Shown: piece after piece, positions 1 to 7,992 of the stretch
Position numbering within the stretch: position 1 is the stretch's first letter
How the letters are laid out: every line of letters begins with the position of its first letter
Source: Flavobacteriaceae bacterium EG-1
GTDB lineage: Bacteria > Bacteroidota > Bacteroidia > Flavobacteriales > Flavobacteriaceae
Direction of reading: 5' to 3'
Length of the DNA: 64,000 bases
Assembly: GCF_009649685.1 (NCBI RefSeq)
Contig: NZ_WJPK01000004.1
Location: 62,001-126,000, forward strand
Program-made: the position numbers and the translations under genes
Notes under the pieces: model-generated
The model's database searches: none
Told to the model about the DNA's origin: nothing
What the model saw: the letters and a program-made list of their open reading frames with translations, nothing else

Positions 1-1061
1 TATTGGCGAATGAAGGAAAAGATAAAAGCATGGACCTTGCTAAGGTCAATGCTTGGTTTTTTCCTTTAATGGTACTTTTAATTGGTGTTAGTAATCTATT
101 TGTAATTTATATTGGTGGTAAGCAATACATTGCTGGTGAAATTGGTTTTGGCCTAATCGCAGAGTTTATTTTATATGTAAATATGCTTACTTGGCCAGTT
201 GCAATTGTTGGTTGGTTAACATCTATTGTACAAAGAGCAGGAGCATCTCAAACACGAATAAACGAATTTCTAAAGGAGGAACCCAAAATTAAAAATGAAT
301 CTGCTGTTGAAAATATTATTAATGGCAAAATAGAATTTAAAAATGTTTCATTTACTTATGATGACACGAATATAAATGCATTAAAAAATATTTCGTTCAC
401 TATAAATAAAGGTGATACTGTTGCGATTTTAGGTAAAACAGGGTCTGGCAAATCAACCATTTTAGATCTTATAGCACGATTGTATGATGTTACCGATGGA
501 GAAATTCTTATTGATGATATTCCAATTAAAAAATTAAATTTAAAAAGTTTAAGACAAACTGTAGGTGCTGTACCACAAGATGCTTTTTTATTTTCTGATA
601 GTATTAAAGAAAATATCAAATTCGGAAAAAAAGATGCAACAGACGAGGAAGTAATTAAAGTTGCTAAAAATGCTGTTGTGCATGAAAATATAATGGGCTT
701 CAGTAAAAAATATGACACCGTTTTAGGTGAACGTGGAATAACGCTTAGTGGTGGTCAAAAGCAACGTGTTTCAATTGCGCGTGCTCTATTAAAAGATCCG
801 AAAATATATTTATTCGATGACTGCCTGTCAGCCGTTGACACGGAAACAGAAGAAGAAATTTTGAACAATTTAGAACAAGCTTCAAGCAACCGAACAACGC
901 TTATTGTTAGCCATAGAGTCTCCTCTGCAAAAAATGCAGATAAAGTATTAGTACTTGATGAAGGAAAATTATTACAAGAAGGAACGCATGATAAATTAAA
1001 TACGTCAGAAGGATACTACAAAGAACTATACCTTACTCAACTTTCAGATAAAGAAAACTAA
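1..1061 (+). CDS. ABC exporter, C-terminal part (partial at window edge)
   Basis: This is the 3' part of a fused permease-ATPase exporter of the MsbA/MdlB type; the frame is open to the left edge, so the true start lies outside. About 80 visible residues cover the last membrane helices, followed by a complete nucleotide-binding domain. That domain has Walker A GKTGSGKST (visible residues 144-152), a Q-loop at Q192, signature LSGGQ (249-253), Walker B ending FDD (271-273) and the H-loop at H304. The residue after the Walker B Asp is Asp instead of the catalytic Glu, as in the degenerate half of heterodimeric exporters. Substrate unknown. Confidence 0.9.
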   Translation, partial: LANEGKDKSMDLAKVNAWFFPLMVLLIGVSNLFVIYIGGKQYIAGEIGFGLIAEFILYVNMLTWPVAIVGWLTSIVQRAGASQTRINEFLKEEPKIKNESAVENIINGKIEFKNVSFTYDDTNINALKNISFTINKGDTVAILGKTGSGKSTILDLIARLYDVTDGEILIDDIPIKKLNLKSLRQTVGAVPQDAFLFSDSIKENIKFGKKDATDEEVIKVAKNAVVHENIMGFSKKYDTVLGERGITLSGGQKQRVSIARALLKDPKIYLFDDCLSAVDTETEEEILNNLEQASSNRTTLIVSHRVSSAKNADKVLVLDEGKLLQEGTHDKLNTSEGYYKELYLTQLSDKEN

Positions 1062-1129
1062 CAATATAGTTGCCGTATCGACATTTTTTCGTCATTTTTG
1101 GTAGTACAAACACTATAATACCATAAATA

Positions 1130-1519
1130 ATGAGCGAGAAAGACATGTTGGATCAAGAAGAGATTCATTCAAAAGTTTTACGCGCCGGTAGAAGAACATA
1201 TTTCTTTGATGTAAGAAGTACAAAGGCGGGTGATTATTATCTTACTATAACGGAGAGTAAAAAATTTACTCACGATGATGGAACTTTTCATTACAAAAAA
1301 CACAAAATTTATCTTTATAAAGAAGATTTTGAAGCATTTAGAGAAAATGTTGAGGAAATGATGGATTTTATAATAGAAGAAAAAGGAACCGAAGTTATTT
1401 CAGAGCGTCATAAAAAAGATTTTAAAAAAGATGAAGACAATAACCACTTAGAAATTTCTGAAAACGGAACTTCGCAAGCATCTGAAAATTTTACTGATGT
1501 TAATTTTGATGACATATAA
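1130..1519 (+). CDS. DUF3276 / PUR family nucleic-acid-binding protein
   Basis: A small protein (129 aa) of the DUF3276/PUR family. PUR domains bind single-stranded DNA or RNA, and the Borrelia relative BpuR is a regulator. The core runs from about residue 14 (VLRAGRRTYFFDVR) to residue 80. The tail after about residue 90 is acidic, polar and probably disordered. It lies 68 nt after the exporter and ends at a clear terminator, so it may be read from its own promoter or with the exporter. Its target is unknown; the family call is firm, the cellular role is not. Confidence 0.85.
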   Translation: MSEKDMLDQEEIHSKVLRAGRRTYFFDVRSTKAGDYYLTITESKKFTHDDGTFHYKKHKIYLYKEDFEAFRENVEEMMDFIIEEKGTEVISERHKKDFKKDEDNNHLEISENGTSQASENFTDVNFDDI

Positions 1520-1543
1520 AACTATTGATTCTTTAAGTATTTT

Positions 1544-1571
1544 AAACGACCTAATAAGGTCGTTTTTTTTT
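1544..1571 (+). terminator. Intrinsic terminator after the PUR gene
   Basis: A perfect 9-bp stem (AAACGACCT / AGGTCGTTT) with an AATA loop is followed by a run of T. It ends plus-strand transcription from the exporter/PUR genes and faces the convergent acyltransferase gene. Confidence 0.85.
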
Positions 1572-1585
1572 GAACAACTTTAGAA

Positions 1586-2626
1586 TCAACTCATTTTTAC
1601 ATAAATCCAATTAAAGATAAAAATGCCAATTACTACAATAGCTCCAACACCCCATCCAAGAAAATAAATAAATACAATTAAGAGCAAGAGGTAATAAATA
1701 GGATACATCACTAAGCAAAGTGCAAATCGTAATGTATCTGTAAATTCGGGCTCCCAAACTTTTGGCTTTAGCAGTAATCGCCAAATTAAAATAACTGGTG
1801 AATTTAAAAGGATAAAAAAAGGATAAACTATTCTTTTTAAATAATTCGTTCTCGATTTTAAAATCGATTTTTCTTTAAGATACTCTTTATTTTGGATACT
1901 CTTATTTGTCTCGATAGGATTAAGATAATCTACATTAGTAGCGTTTAGTTTACTAATTATTTTACTATAATCCCCCTCTGGAATATGTGTTGTTAAATTT
2001 TGAAGAGAAAGCGAAACCTCTTCCTTAATTTTATCAATGGTAATCCTTTCGTCATTGGCAACTAATAGATCTTGCAATGCTATGGGTTTTCCGAAATAAA
2101 TTGAAACGGCATTTTTAAATTTCGTTGCAGATAAATAATTTAAACCTACAGGTACTAATTGAATTTCTAATTTTGGATTATCCTTTAAAGCACGAAACAA
2201 TATACGAGTAAATCCTTTGCTTAAAGGACGTACGCGTCTTTCTAAATTATGATTAGCCTCAGGAAACATTAATAGAGCTTCACTTTCATTTAAAAGCTTA
2301 GCACACCTGTTAAAAATAGCTTCGTTTTGTTTTAAAGTTGCTCTTCCATCCCTAATTCTATATATTGGAATCATTCTCACTACTGAGAACAATTGGTTAA
2401 GAATTGAACTTTTAAAGACATCGGAACGAGTAAGGAAATAAGGTTTTCTTTTACAGTCTACAGCTATTAACAAAGGATCTAATAAAGCATTTTGATGATT
2501 TGGCAAGAATAATACAGGTTGGTGTAATGGAACATTATGGAGCCCATTAATTTTGATCTTACCAAAGTAAAGATGCAAATTAGTTTTTATCCAATACTTT
2601 ATAAGTTTATATACTAAATTTTTCAA
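1586..2626 (-). CDS. PlsC-like lysophospholipid acyltransferase
   Basis: A membrane-associated glycerolipid acyltransferase (346 aa) that would transfer acyl groups to a lysophospholipid or glycerol phosphate. The catalytic block NHQNALLD holds H44 and D50, one residue wider than the textbook HX4D but seen in this subgroup. FPEANHN (121-127) replaces the usual FPEG. Two hydrophobic stretches near residues 265-285 and 300-340 give a membrane-anchored C-terminus. The start codon is TTG and overlaps the TGA stop of the upstream transporter (TTGA), which suggests translational coupling. Exact substrate not determinable. Confidence 0.8.
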   Translation of the reverse strand: MKNLVYKLIKYWIKTNLHLYFGKIKINGLHNVPLHQPVLFLPNHQNALLDPLLIAVDCKRKPYFLTRSDVFKSSILNQLFSVVRMIPIYRIRDGRATLKQNEAIFNRCAKLLNESEALLMFPEANHNLERRVRPLSKGFTRILFRALKDNPKLEIQLVPVGLNYLSATKFKNAVSIYFGKPIALQDLLVANDERITIDKIKEEVSLSLQNLTTHIPEGDYSKIISKLNATNVDYLNPIETNKSIQNKEYLKEKSILKSRTNYLKRIVYPFFILLNSPVILIWRLLLKPKVWEPEFTDTLRFALCLVMYPIYYLLLLIVFIYFLGWGVGAIVVIGIFIFNWIYVKMS

Positions 2627-3543
2627 GCTAATGTTTCCTTTTTGATAGGCTTATAACCCCATATGCTAGCAAGTATTAATCCAGAAATCAAATGCCATAT
2701 TCCCCAAAATGCGGCTAATAAGGCCATTCCGCCTAATCCTTCAAAAAAGGTGAAAATTAAAAGCAAACCTAAACCAGAATTCTGAATACCTGTCTCTATA
2801 GTTATTGTCCGGACATTCTTATTTGATAAACCCATAATTTTTGCAAATGTAAACCCCGTAAAAAAGGCAACTAAATTATGAAGTAATACAATCCAAAAAA
2901 CATAAAAAATATAAGAAGCAAATATGTCTAAATTTTTGTAAAATGCTATAATTATTAATGACACAAAAATAAAAACGGAAGCAATTTTTAGCACTTTTGC
3001 CATTTTTCGTGCCAGCTCTTTTTTAAAATGATTTAGCACCATTCCTAGCATTAATGGCACTCCCAACAGTAACGAAACTAATTTAAACATCTCAATCGGG
3101 GAAACAGAAATATCCTTTAATATTGTTGCCGTTGGCTCATATAAACTACCCCAAAATTGGAGGTTTAAAGGAGTCATAACTATGGCTAATAAAGTTGCAA
3201 TAGCAGTAAGGCTAATCGAAAGTGCGGTATTCCCTTTAGCTAAATGCGTAATGAAATTTGAAATATTGCCACCTGGACAGGCTGCTACCATTAGCATACC
3301 TAATGCAATACTCGGTGCAGGATTTATAAAAAAAACGAGTATATAGGTTACCGCAGGTAAAATTATAAATTGACTAAAAACACCTGTAAAAACGGGGCGA
3401 GGATTTCTAAATAGATTTTTAAAATCTTTAAAGGAAATTTCAAGAGCAATACCAAACATTACTAAGGCCAAGGCACAATTTAATACCCAAATAGTTTCAG
3501 TATTAAAATTTATGTGAACAGTATCTAGTAGAGTATCGGTCAA
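2623..3543 (-). CDS. Bile acid:sodium symporter (BASS) family transporter
   Basis: A polytopic membrane protein (306 aa) of the SBF/BASS family, sodium-coupled carriers of organic anions. It shows about nine hydrophobic helices and the family's conserved CPGGNISNF segment (about residues 89-97), which contributes to the ion/substrate site. The substrate in bacteria of this group is usually unknown; pantoate or a 2-keto acid are possibilities, bile acid is unlikely. The frame opens with TTG and I see no ATG that would keep the first helix. It is the first gene of a two-gene unit with the acyltransferase. Confidence 0.8.
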   Translation of the reverse strand: MTDTLLDTVHINFNTETIWVLNCALALVMFGIALEISFKDFKNLFRNPRPVFTGVFSQFIILPAVTYILVFFINPAPSIALGMLMVAACPGGNISNFITHLAKGNTALSISLTAIATLLAIVMTPLNLQFWGSLYEPTATILKDISVSPIEMFKLVSLLLGVPLMLGMVLNHFKKELARKMAKVLKIASVFIFVSLIIIAFYKNLDIFASYIFYVFWIVLLHNLVAFFTGFTFAKIMGLSNKNVRTITIETGIQNSGLGLLLIFTFFEGLGGMALLAAFWGIWHLISGLILASIWGYKPIKKETLA

Positions 3544-3900
3544 AAAAACGTTTTCAATTTTGAATATAACAACCCTTGTTGTTTTTTAAACTTACAACGA
3601 AAGATAAGATAATAATATCAATAGTTTTTACTCGTAACTTATGAATATAAAAGTTAAATAAATATCAGAAGCATTAGTAACAAACTAAAACAAAATATAC
3701 ATTTTTTCATAGTTTAATTTTTAGTCGATTATATTATTCAAACAATCGTATCGACAATTACCCTACCTCATTATTTTTAATTACAATTAAATCCAATTAC
3801 TTTTATTCCAACCAAGGTTGTTATTAATCTTTATTTTGTTTGTTACAAAAAGTTAAATTTTGACAACAAAATCACGTACGACGAAATCTAAAACTAACTA
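3544..3900. other. AT-rich divergent intergenic region, no gene seen
   Basis: 357 bases between the minus-strand BASS transporter and the plus-strand thioredoxin-like gene. I see no ORF worth calling. A small dyad AACAAC-CCTT-GTTGTT followed by T lies at 3568-3587. Close to the right-hand gene, TTG at about 3838 and an imperfect TAnnTTTG-like box around 3855-3862 could form its promoter. The region should hold the promoters for both divergent transcripts. Confidence 0.4.
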
Positions 3901-4461
3901 ATGTCAGACACACCAAGTAACATGCTACCATTAGGCACTAAAGCTGCCGATTTCACTTTATTAGATACTGTAAGTGAAGAGCATCTAAGTTTAGATAAAT
4001 TAAAAGGTAACAAAGGAACCGTTATAATGTTTATTTGTAATCATTGTCCATTTGTACTTCATGTTAATCCTATTATTATTGAATTAGCAAAAAAATACCT
4101 AGAAAAAGGAATAAGTTTTATTGCTATTTCAAGTAACGATGTAAAGAAGTACCCTCAAGATGCACCGCACTTAATGAAAAAGGTTGCAAAAAAATTAATG
4201 TACCCATTCCCTTATTTATATGATAAATCACAAGAAGTAGCTAAAGCTTATCAAGCTGCGTGTACACCAGATTTTTATTTGTTTGATAATATGCTAAAAT
4301 TAGTTTACCGTGGTCAAATAGATGATTCAAGACCTGGCAATGGCAAGCCTCTTACTGGAAATGACTTACATAGTGCTTTAAAAGCTTTATTAAAAAATGA
4401 AAAAATAAATCAAGTGCAAAAACCCAGTATAGGTTGTAATATTAAATGGGTTACTCATTAA
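3901..4461 (+). CDS. Thioredoxin-like (AhpC/TSA fold) protein
   Basis: A cytoplasmic redoxin (186 aa, no signal peptide) of the PRX_like1 group. The active-site motif is CNHCPF (C46, C49), followed by a long helix. TPDF near residue 122 supplies the cis-Pro loop, with a further Cys just before it. The role is probably thiol-disulfide exchange or a peroxiredoxin-like reduction; the group is widespread but biochemically little studied. A cupin gene follows after 10 nt, so the two are probably co-transcribed, and a second peroxiredoxin lies 1 kb downstream. Confidence 0.8.
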   Translation: MSDTPSNMLPLGTKAADFTLLDTVSEEHLSLDKLKGNKGTVIMFICNHCPFVLHVNPIIIELAKKYLEKGISFIAISSNDVKKYPQDAPHLMKKVAKKLMYPFPYLYDKSQEVAKAYQAACTPDFYLFDNMLKLVYRGQIDDSRPGNGKPLTGNDLHSALKALLKNEKINQVQKPSIGCNIKWVTH

Positions 4462-4471
4462 ATTATTCACT

Positions 4472-4792
4472 ATGAAAGTAGAATTAAATGAAGCCCTAAC
4501 AAAACTGTCACTAAAAAATGCTACATTTCTTTCCGTATTTAATCACGGTACTTTAGCAGTTGAAATATACAAACCTGACCAAATAGACTACCAAAAACCT
4601 CATACTAGAGATGAAGTATATGTGATTATCTCAGGTAGTGGTACTTTTTACAATAATGGTTTAAATACCACATTTTCCTCTGGTGATTTTTTATTTGTAA
4701 AAGCTGGCCACGTGCATCGATTTGAAAATTTTACAGAAGACTTTGCAACTTGGGTAATTTTTTATGGCCCTGAAGGAGGTGAGACCGAATAA
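4472..4792 (+). CDS. Small single-domain cupin
   Basis: A 106-residue protein that is essentially one cupin barrel. Motif 1 is HTRDEVYVIISGSGTF (about residues 42-57), with a His and Glu that can bind metal. Motif 2 is GDFLFVKAGHVHRFENF (about 71-87), with the last metal His. Such mini-cupins act as isomerases, dioxygenases or sensors, and nothing here decides between them. It starts 10 nt after the thioredoxin-like gene and probably shares its mRNA. Confidence 0.8.
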   Translation: MKVELNEALTKLSLKNATFLSVFNHGTLAVEIYKPDQIDYQKPHTRDEVYVIISGSGTFYNNGLNTTFSSGDFLFVKAGHVHRFENFTEDFATWVIFYGPEGGETE

Positions 4793-4806
4793 GAATTAAA
4801 TTATTA

Positions 4807-5349
4807 TTACCACCCTTCCCTCTTAATTAAATTTTCAATATGCGTATAATGATGTCTTCCATGCCATGCATATTTACAAACATTCTCGGCCACTGTTACA
4901 ACAATTTGGTCCTCAGGATGTGTATAACATTTTTGCATATCGACATCAGACAAGCCACGGAGTAAATAAACTAGTTTCGCATGTAATGCACTTAAGTATG
5001 TTAGTGAAAGCTGAATTGGGGCTGTTTTTGCATCAAACAACTTGCTCCATTCTTTCTCTTCATATGCCTTTATTATAGCTGTATTTTCGGTTAAAGCCCA
5101 TTTAAATCGCGTATAACTATGATGATGGCTATCCGCAATATGATGTACCAGCTGTCTAACGGTCCAACCTCCAGGCCTATAGGTTGTACTTAATTGTTGT
5201 TCATTTAAATTAGAAACCAAATCAGATAACTTCCTAGGATATTGCTCGAGTTCATCTATATTCTTTTGTAATAATTCTGAAGTAATTTTAGTTGGTAATT
5301 GAAAATGCCCAATTGGGTATCTTAACCTTTCTATTTCTGTAGTATCCAT
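4807..5349 (-). CDS. YfiT/DinB-family metal-dependent protein (bacillithiol transferase-like)
   Basis: A DinB-fold four-helix protein (180 aa) of the YfiT/BstA group. The three metal His are supplied by HHIADSHHH (about residues 70-78) and HGRHHYTH (about 163-170). Relatives transfer bacillithiol to electrophiles. Flavobacteria can make bacillithiol, so a detoxifying thiol transferase is plausible but inferred. It is convergent with the cupin gene and divergent from the peroxiredoxin gene, which fits an oxidative or electrophile stress neighbourhood. Confidence 0.8.
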   Translation of the reverse strand: MDTTEIERLRYPIGHFQLPTKITSELLQKNIDELEQYPRKLSDLVSNLNEQQLSTTYRPGGWTVRQLVHHIADSHHHSYTRFKWALTENTAIIKAYEEKEWSKLFDAKTAPIQLSLTYLSALHAKLVYLLRGLSDVDMQKCYTHPEDQIVVTVAENVCKYAWHGRHHYTHIENLIKREGW

Positions 5350-5469
5350 GTTATAAAAATAATAAACTTTAATACATTTTTAACCCAAATGAAATGCGTT
5401 TTTATCTTTAATCTAGTAAATTTATAGACTTAATTTTCTTAAACTAAGAATTAACTAAAAAAATAAATT

Positions 5470-6108
5470 ATGGCCGTTATACGATTGGGAGATAAAGCCC
5501 CAGATTTTACAGCAGATAGTTCTGAAGGAACAATTAACTTATATAATTATTTAGGTGATAGTTGGGGCATCCTATTTTCTCACCCAGCAGATTTTACACC
5601 AGTTTGTACCACAGAACTAGGTACAGCAGCTCAATTTAAAGGTGAATTTGATAAACGAAATGTAAAAATGCTTGCATTAAGTGTTGATGGTGCTGCCTCT
5701 CATAAAGAATGGATTAAAGATATTAATGAAGTGCAGAACACAACAGTTAATTTTCCAATTATAGCAGATGAAGATAAAAAAGTGTCAACTTTATATGACA
5801 TGATTCACCCAAATGCAGATAACAACCTTACTGTTAGGTCTGTTTTTATTATTGCACCCGATAAATCTGTGAAACTAATTTTAACATATCCAGCATCAAC
5901 TGGTAGAAATTTTTATGAATTATTAAGAGTAGTAGACTCTTTACAATTAACGTCCTATCATAAAGTTGCGACTCCAGCAAATTGGAAAAATGGTGAAGAT
6001 GTTGTGGTTAGCCCTGCTATTGCAACGGAAGATGCAAAGAAAATTTTTGAGAAAGGTGTTAATGAAATTAAACCTTATCTAAGAATGACACCTGATCCAA
6101 CGGCTTAA
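5470..6108 (+). CDS. 1-Cys peroxiredoxin (Prx6 family)
   Basis: A cytoplasmic peroxidase (212 aa) reducing H2O2 or alkyl hydroperoxides. The PxxxTxxC motif is PADFTPVC, with P39, T43 and peroxidatic C46. C46 is the only cysteine in the chain, so no resolving Cys exists and a small thiol or a partner must recycle it. The long C-terminal arm (residues 150-212) is typical of Prx6. It stands alone, divergent from the YfiT-like gene. Confidence 0.9.
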   Translation: MAVIRLGDKAPDFTADSSEGTINLYNYLGDSWGILFSHPADFTPVCTTELGTAAQFKGEFDKRNVKMLALSVDGAASHKEWIKDINEVQNTTVNFPIIADEDKKVSTLYDMIHPNADNNLTVRSVFIIAPDKSVKLILTYPASTGRNFYELLRVVDSLQLTSYHKVATPANWKNGEDVVVSPAIATEDAKKIFEKGVNEIKPYLRMTPDPTA

Positions 6109-6276
6109 GATTTGAACTATAAAACAAAATAATAGTATTAAATTTTTAGCAATCAAAATCTTGTAAGTAGATACAACAATTGAATGAATGAATAAATTAC
6201 AGAGGATTGTATTATAATGTAATTCAAACTTTACGAAAATATAACCCTAAAACCCTTTCTTTTAATAATTTAACAC

Positions 6277-6284
6277 TATATTTG
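6277..6284 (+). promoter_or_regulatory. -7 box of the cold-shock gene
   Basis: TATATTTG matches the Bacteroidota consensus TAnnTTTG and lies 33 nt before the cold-shock ATG. No TTG is visible at the right distance for a -33 element. The implied leader is about 30 nt, too short for a long cold-sensing 5' UTR. Confidence 0.55.
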
Positions 6285-6317
6285 CGCTTTAATTTAATTA
6301 TTTAATTTTTTTGTATT

Positions 6318-6512
6318 ATGAGTAAAGGAACAGTAAAATTCTTCAATGATTCCAAAGGTTATGGTTTTATCACTGAAGATGGTTCAAGCGAAGATCACTT
6401 TGTACACATTTCTGGTTTAATCGATGAAATTCGTGAAGGTGACGTTGTAGAATTTGAACTACAACAAGGTAAAAAAGGATTAAACGCCGTAAATGTGAAG
6501 GTTGTTGACTAG
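6318..6512 (+). CDS. Cold-shock domain protein (CspA family)
   Basis: A single cold-shock domain of 64 residues that binds single-stranded RNA/DNA and keeps mRNA unfolded. RNP1 (KGYGFITE, about residues 13-20) and RNP2 (HFVHISG, about 27-33) are intact. It is monocistronic with its own -7 box and a strong terminator. Whether it is cold-induced cannot be told from the sequence. Confidence 0.92.
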   Translation: MSKGTVKFFNDSKGYGFITEDGSSEDHFVHISGLIDEIREGDVVEFELQQGKKGLNAVNVKVVD

Positions 6513-6533
6513 GTAAGAATAAACTTTTTTTAT

Positions 6534-6567
6534 AAAAGCCCCGACGTAATGTTGGGGCTTTTTTTAC
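6534..6567 (+). terminator. Intrinsic terminator of the cold-shock gene
   Basis: A 10-bp stem (AAGCCCCGAC / GTTGGGGCTT, one G-T pair) with a GTAAT loop is followed by seven T. One of the strongest terminators in the window. Confidence 0.9.
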
Positions 6568-6727
6568 ATAATTTTTTGAAATATAAATCACTACGCACAT
6601 AATAAATTATACTTCTCGAAAACTTTTTGATAATTTCTCTCGTAATTAAAGCAACCATTTTAAGATTTCATTATCTAAAGGTTAAAATAGTAATAACGAG
6701 AACACACTATTATTAATAGAACACATT

Positions 6728-6817
6728 ATGATTACATTTTTTGGTATCCTTTTTATACTTTTAGCAGTAAACCTAGTTTTACTTTTTTTAAGTACAGGTC
6801 GCGCTAAGTCGAAATAG
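6728..6817 (+). CDS. 29-residue single-pass membrane microprotein
   Basis: A very short ORF (29 codons plus stop). The protein is an MITFFGILFILL-type N-terminus forming one hydrophobic helix, then a basic tail (RAKSK). Alone it would be weak, but a second small ORF at 43950 starts MITFFSILLVLIAVN and aligns over its first 22 residues. Both have an almost identical motif upstream (GTTAAAATAGTAA at 6681-6693 here). That makes a real gene family likely. Function unknown; single-pass microproteins often modulate a larger membrane protein. The rest of 6568-6996 holds no other gene I can see. Confidence 0.6.
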   Translation: MITFFGILFILLAVNLVLLFLSTGRAKSK

Positions 6818-6940
6818 TTTTCGATACAAAATAGTTTTATTTCAAAAATAAGCTTGCATGGGTGAGAACCCCCTAATTTTAAACTAAATCGTTATTTTAT
6901 TACGAATTGTTAGTTGCATTTTAGGAAAGTTATAAAACAA

Positions 6941-6976
6941 AAAAACTTTCAATCTTATATAAGATTGAAAGTTTTT
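6941..6976 (-). terminator. Terminator of the PPIase gene (symmetrical)
   Basis: A perfect 16-bp inverted repeat with an ATAT loop, with A/T runs at both ends. It ends the minus-strand PPIase transcript 20 nt past its stop codon and could also stop transcripts arriving from the left. Confidence 0.85.
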
Positions 6977-6996
6977 TAATTCTATTAGGGTTAAGA

Positions 6997-7932
6997 TTAA
7001 TTAACACCCATTAGCTCTACATCAAATATTAAAGTTGCATTTGGAGGTATTACTCCACCAGCACCAGCTGTTCCGTATGCTAAATTAGATGGAATAACAA
7101 AACGAGCTTTATCACCTATTTGCAATAAACTAATTCCTTCATCCCAACCAGAAATAACTTGACCTACACCCAATTGAAAATCAATTGGTTGATTTCTTTT
7201 ATAAGACGAATCAAAAACTTGACCATCTAATAACGAACCTTCATAGTGCACAGAAACCTTCTTTCCTTTTTCAGCCTTAGCACCATTACCTTTTTGAATT
7301 ATTTTATATCGCAATCCACTATCTGTCTCATCAAAACCAGCAGCAACTTTATCTAATTCAGCAGCTTGCGCTTCTTTTTCTTTTTTAAGTCTTTCTTCTT
7401 TTGATTGCTCAAAATTTTTAAAGGCAGCAAGTCCATCGAAATTCTTAGCTTCATCACCCACTCTAATAATTTCTAATGTTTCTATTTTATCACCTTGTGT
7501 GATAGCATCTACAACTTCTTGTCCGCCTGCAACAACGTGCCCAAATACAGTATGCTTATTGTCTAACCATGGTGTTGGTACGTGAGTGATAAAAAATTGA
7601 CTACCATTTGTACCTGGACCAGCATTTGCCATTGAAAGCACACCTGGTTCCGAATGTTTTAATTCTGGATGAAATTCATCATCAAATTGAAATCCAGGAT
7701 TTCCAGTTCCTGTTCCTTGTGGGCAACCTCCTTGTATCATAAAATCTGGAATTACCCTATGAAAGCTTAGTCCATCATAATAAGGTGTTCCTTCAGTTTT
7801 AGCCGAATTTTTTTGTTTTCCCTCCGCTAAGGCAACAAAATTACCAACTGTACCAGGAGTTTTATCGTGGGTCAATTTTACTAAAATCTCGCCTTTCGAA
7901 GTATTGAACTTCGCATAGATTCCGTCTTGCAT
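6997..7932 (-). CDS. Cyclophilin-FKBP fusion peptidyl-prolyl isomerase
   Basis: A 311-residue protein with two unrelated prolyl isomerase domains. An N-terminal cyclophilin domain covers about residues 5-160 ([24 protein letters not shown]). A charged linker of about 50 residues follows, then a C-terminal FKBP domain at about 215-311 ([29 protein letters not shown]). No signal peptide is visible, so it should act in the cytoplasm, assisting folding. Dual-family immunophilins of this kind have been described in Flavobacterium and a few protists. It is monocistronic, with CAAAGATA (TATCTTTG on its strand) 22 nt before the ATG. Confidence 0.9.
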   Translation of the reverse strand: MQDGIYAKFNTSKGEILVKLTHDKTPGTVGNFVALAEGKQKNSAKTEGTPYYDGLSFHRVIPDFMIQGGCPQGTGTGNPGFQFDDEFHPELKHSEPGVLSMANAGPGTNGSQFFITHVPTPWLDNKHTVFGHVVAGGQEVVDAITQGDKIETLEIIRVGDEAKNFDGLAAFKNFEQSKEERLKKEKEAQAAELDKVAAGFDETDSGLRYKIIQKGNGAKAEKGKKVSVHYEGSLLDGQVFDSSYKRNQPIDFQLGVGQVISGWDEGISLLQIGDKARFVIPSNLAYGTAGAGGVIPPNATLIFDVELMGVN

Positions 7933-7954
7933 TTTACGTATTTTAAATGAGCGG

Positions 7955-7962
7955 CAAAGATA
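7955..7962 (-). promoter_or_regulatory. -7 box of the PPIase gene
   Basis: Reads TATCTTTG on the minus strand, a full match to TAnnTTTG, about 22 nt before the start codon. No convincing -33 TTG. Confidence 0.5.
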
Positions 7963-7992
7963 CTAAATAGTGAAGGAATTTATTGTGTATCA

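Noticed and set aside
356-718. Long open frame on the minus strand
   Set aside because: Lies wholly inside the ABC exporter gene; its serine- and phenylalanine-rich product is a typical antisense shadow with no motif.
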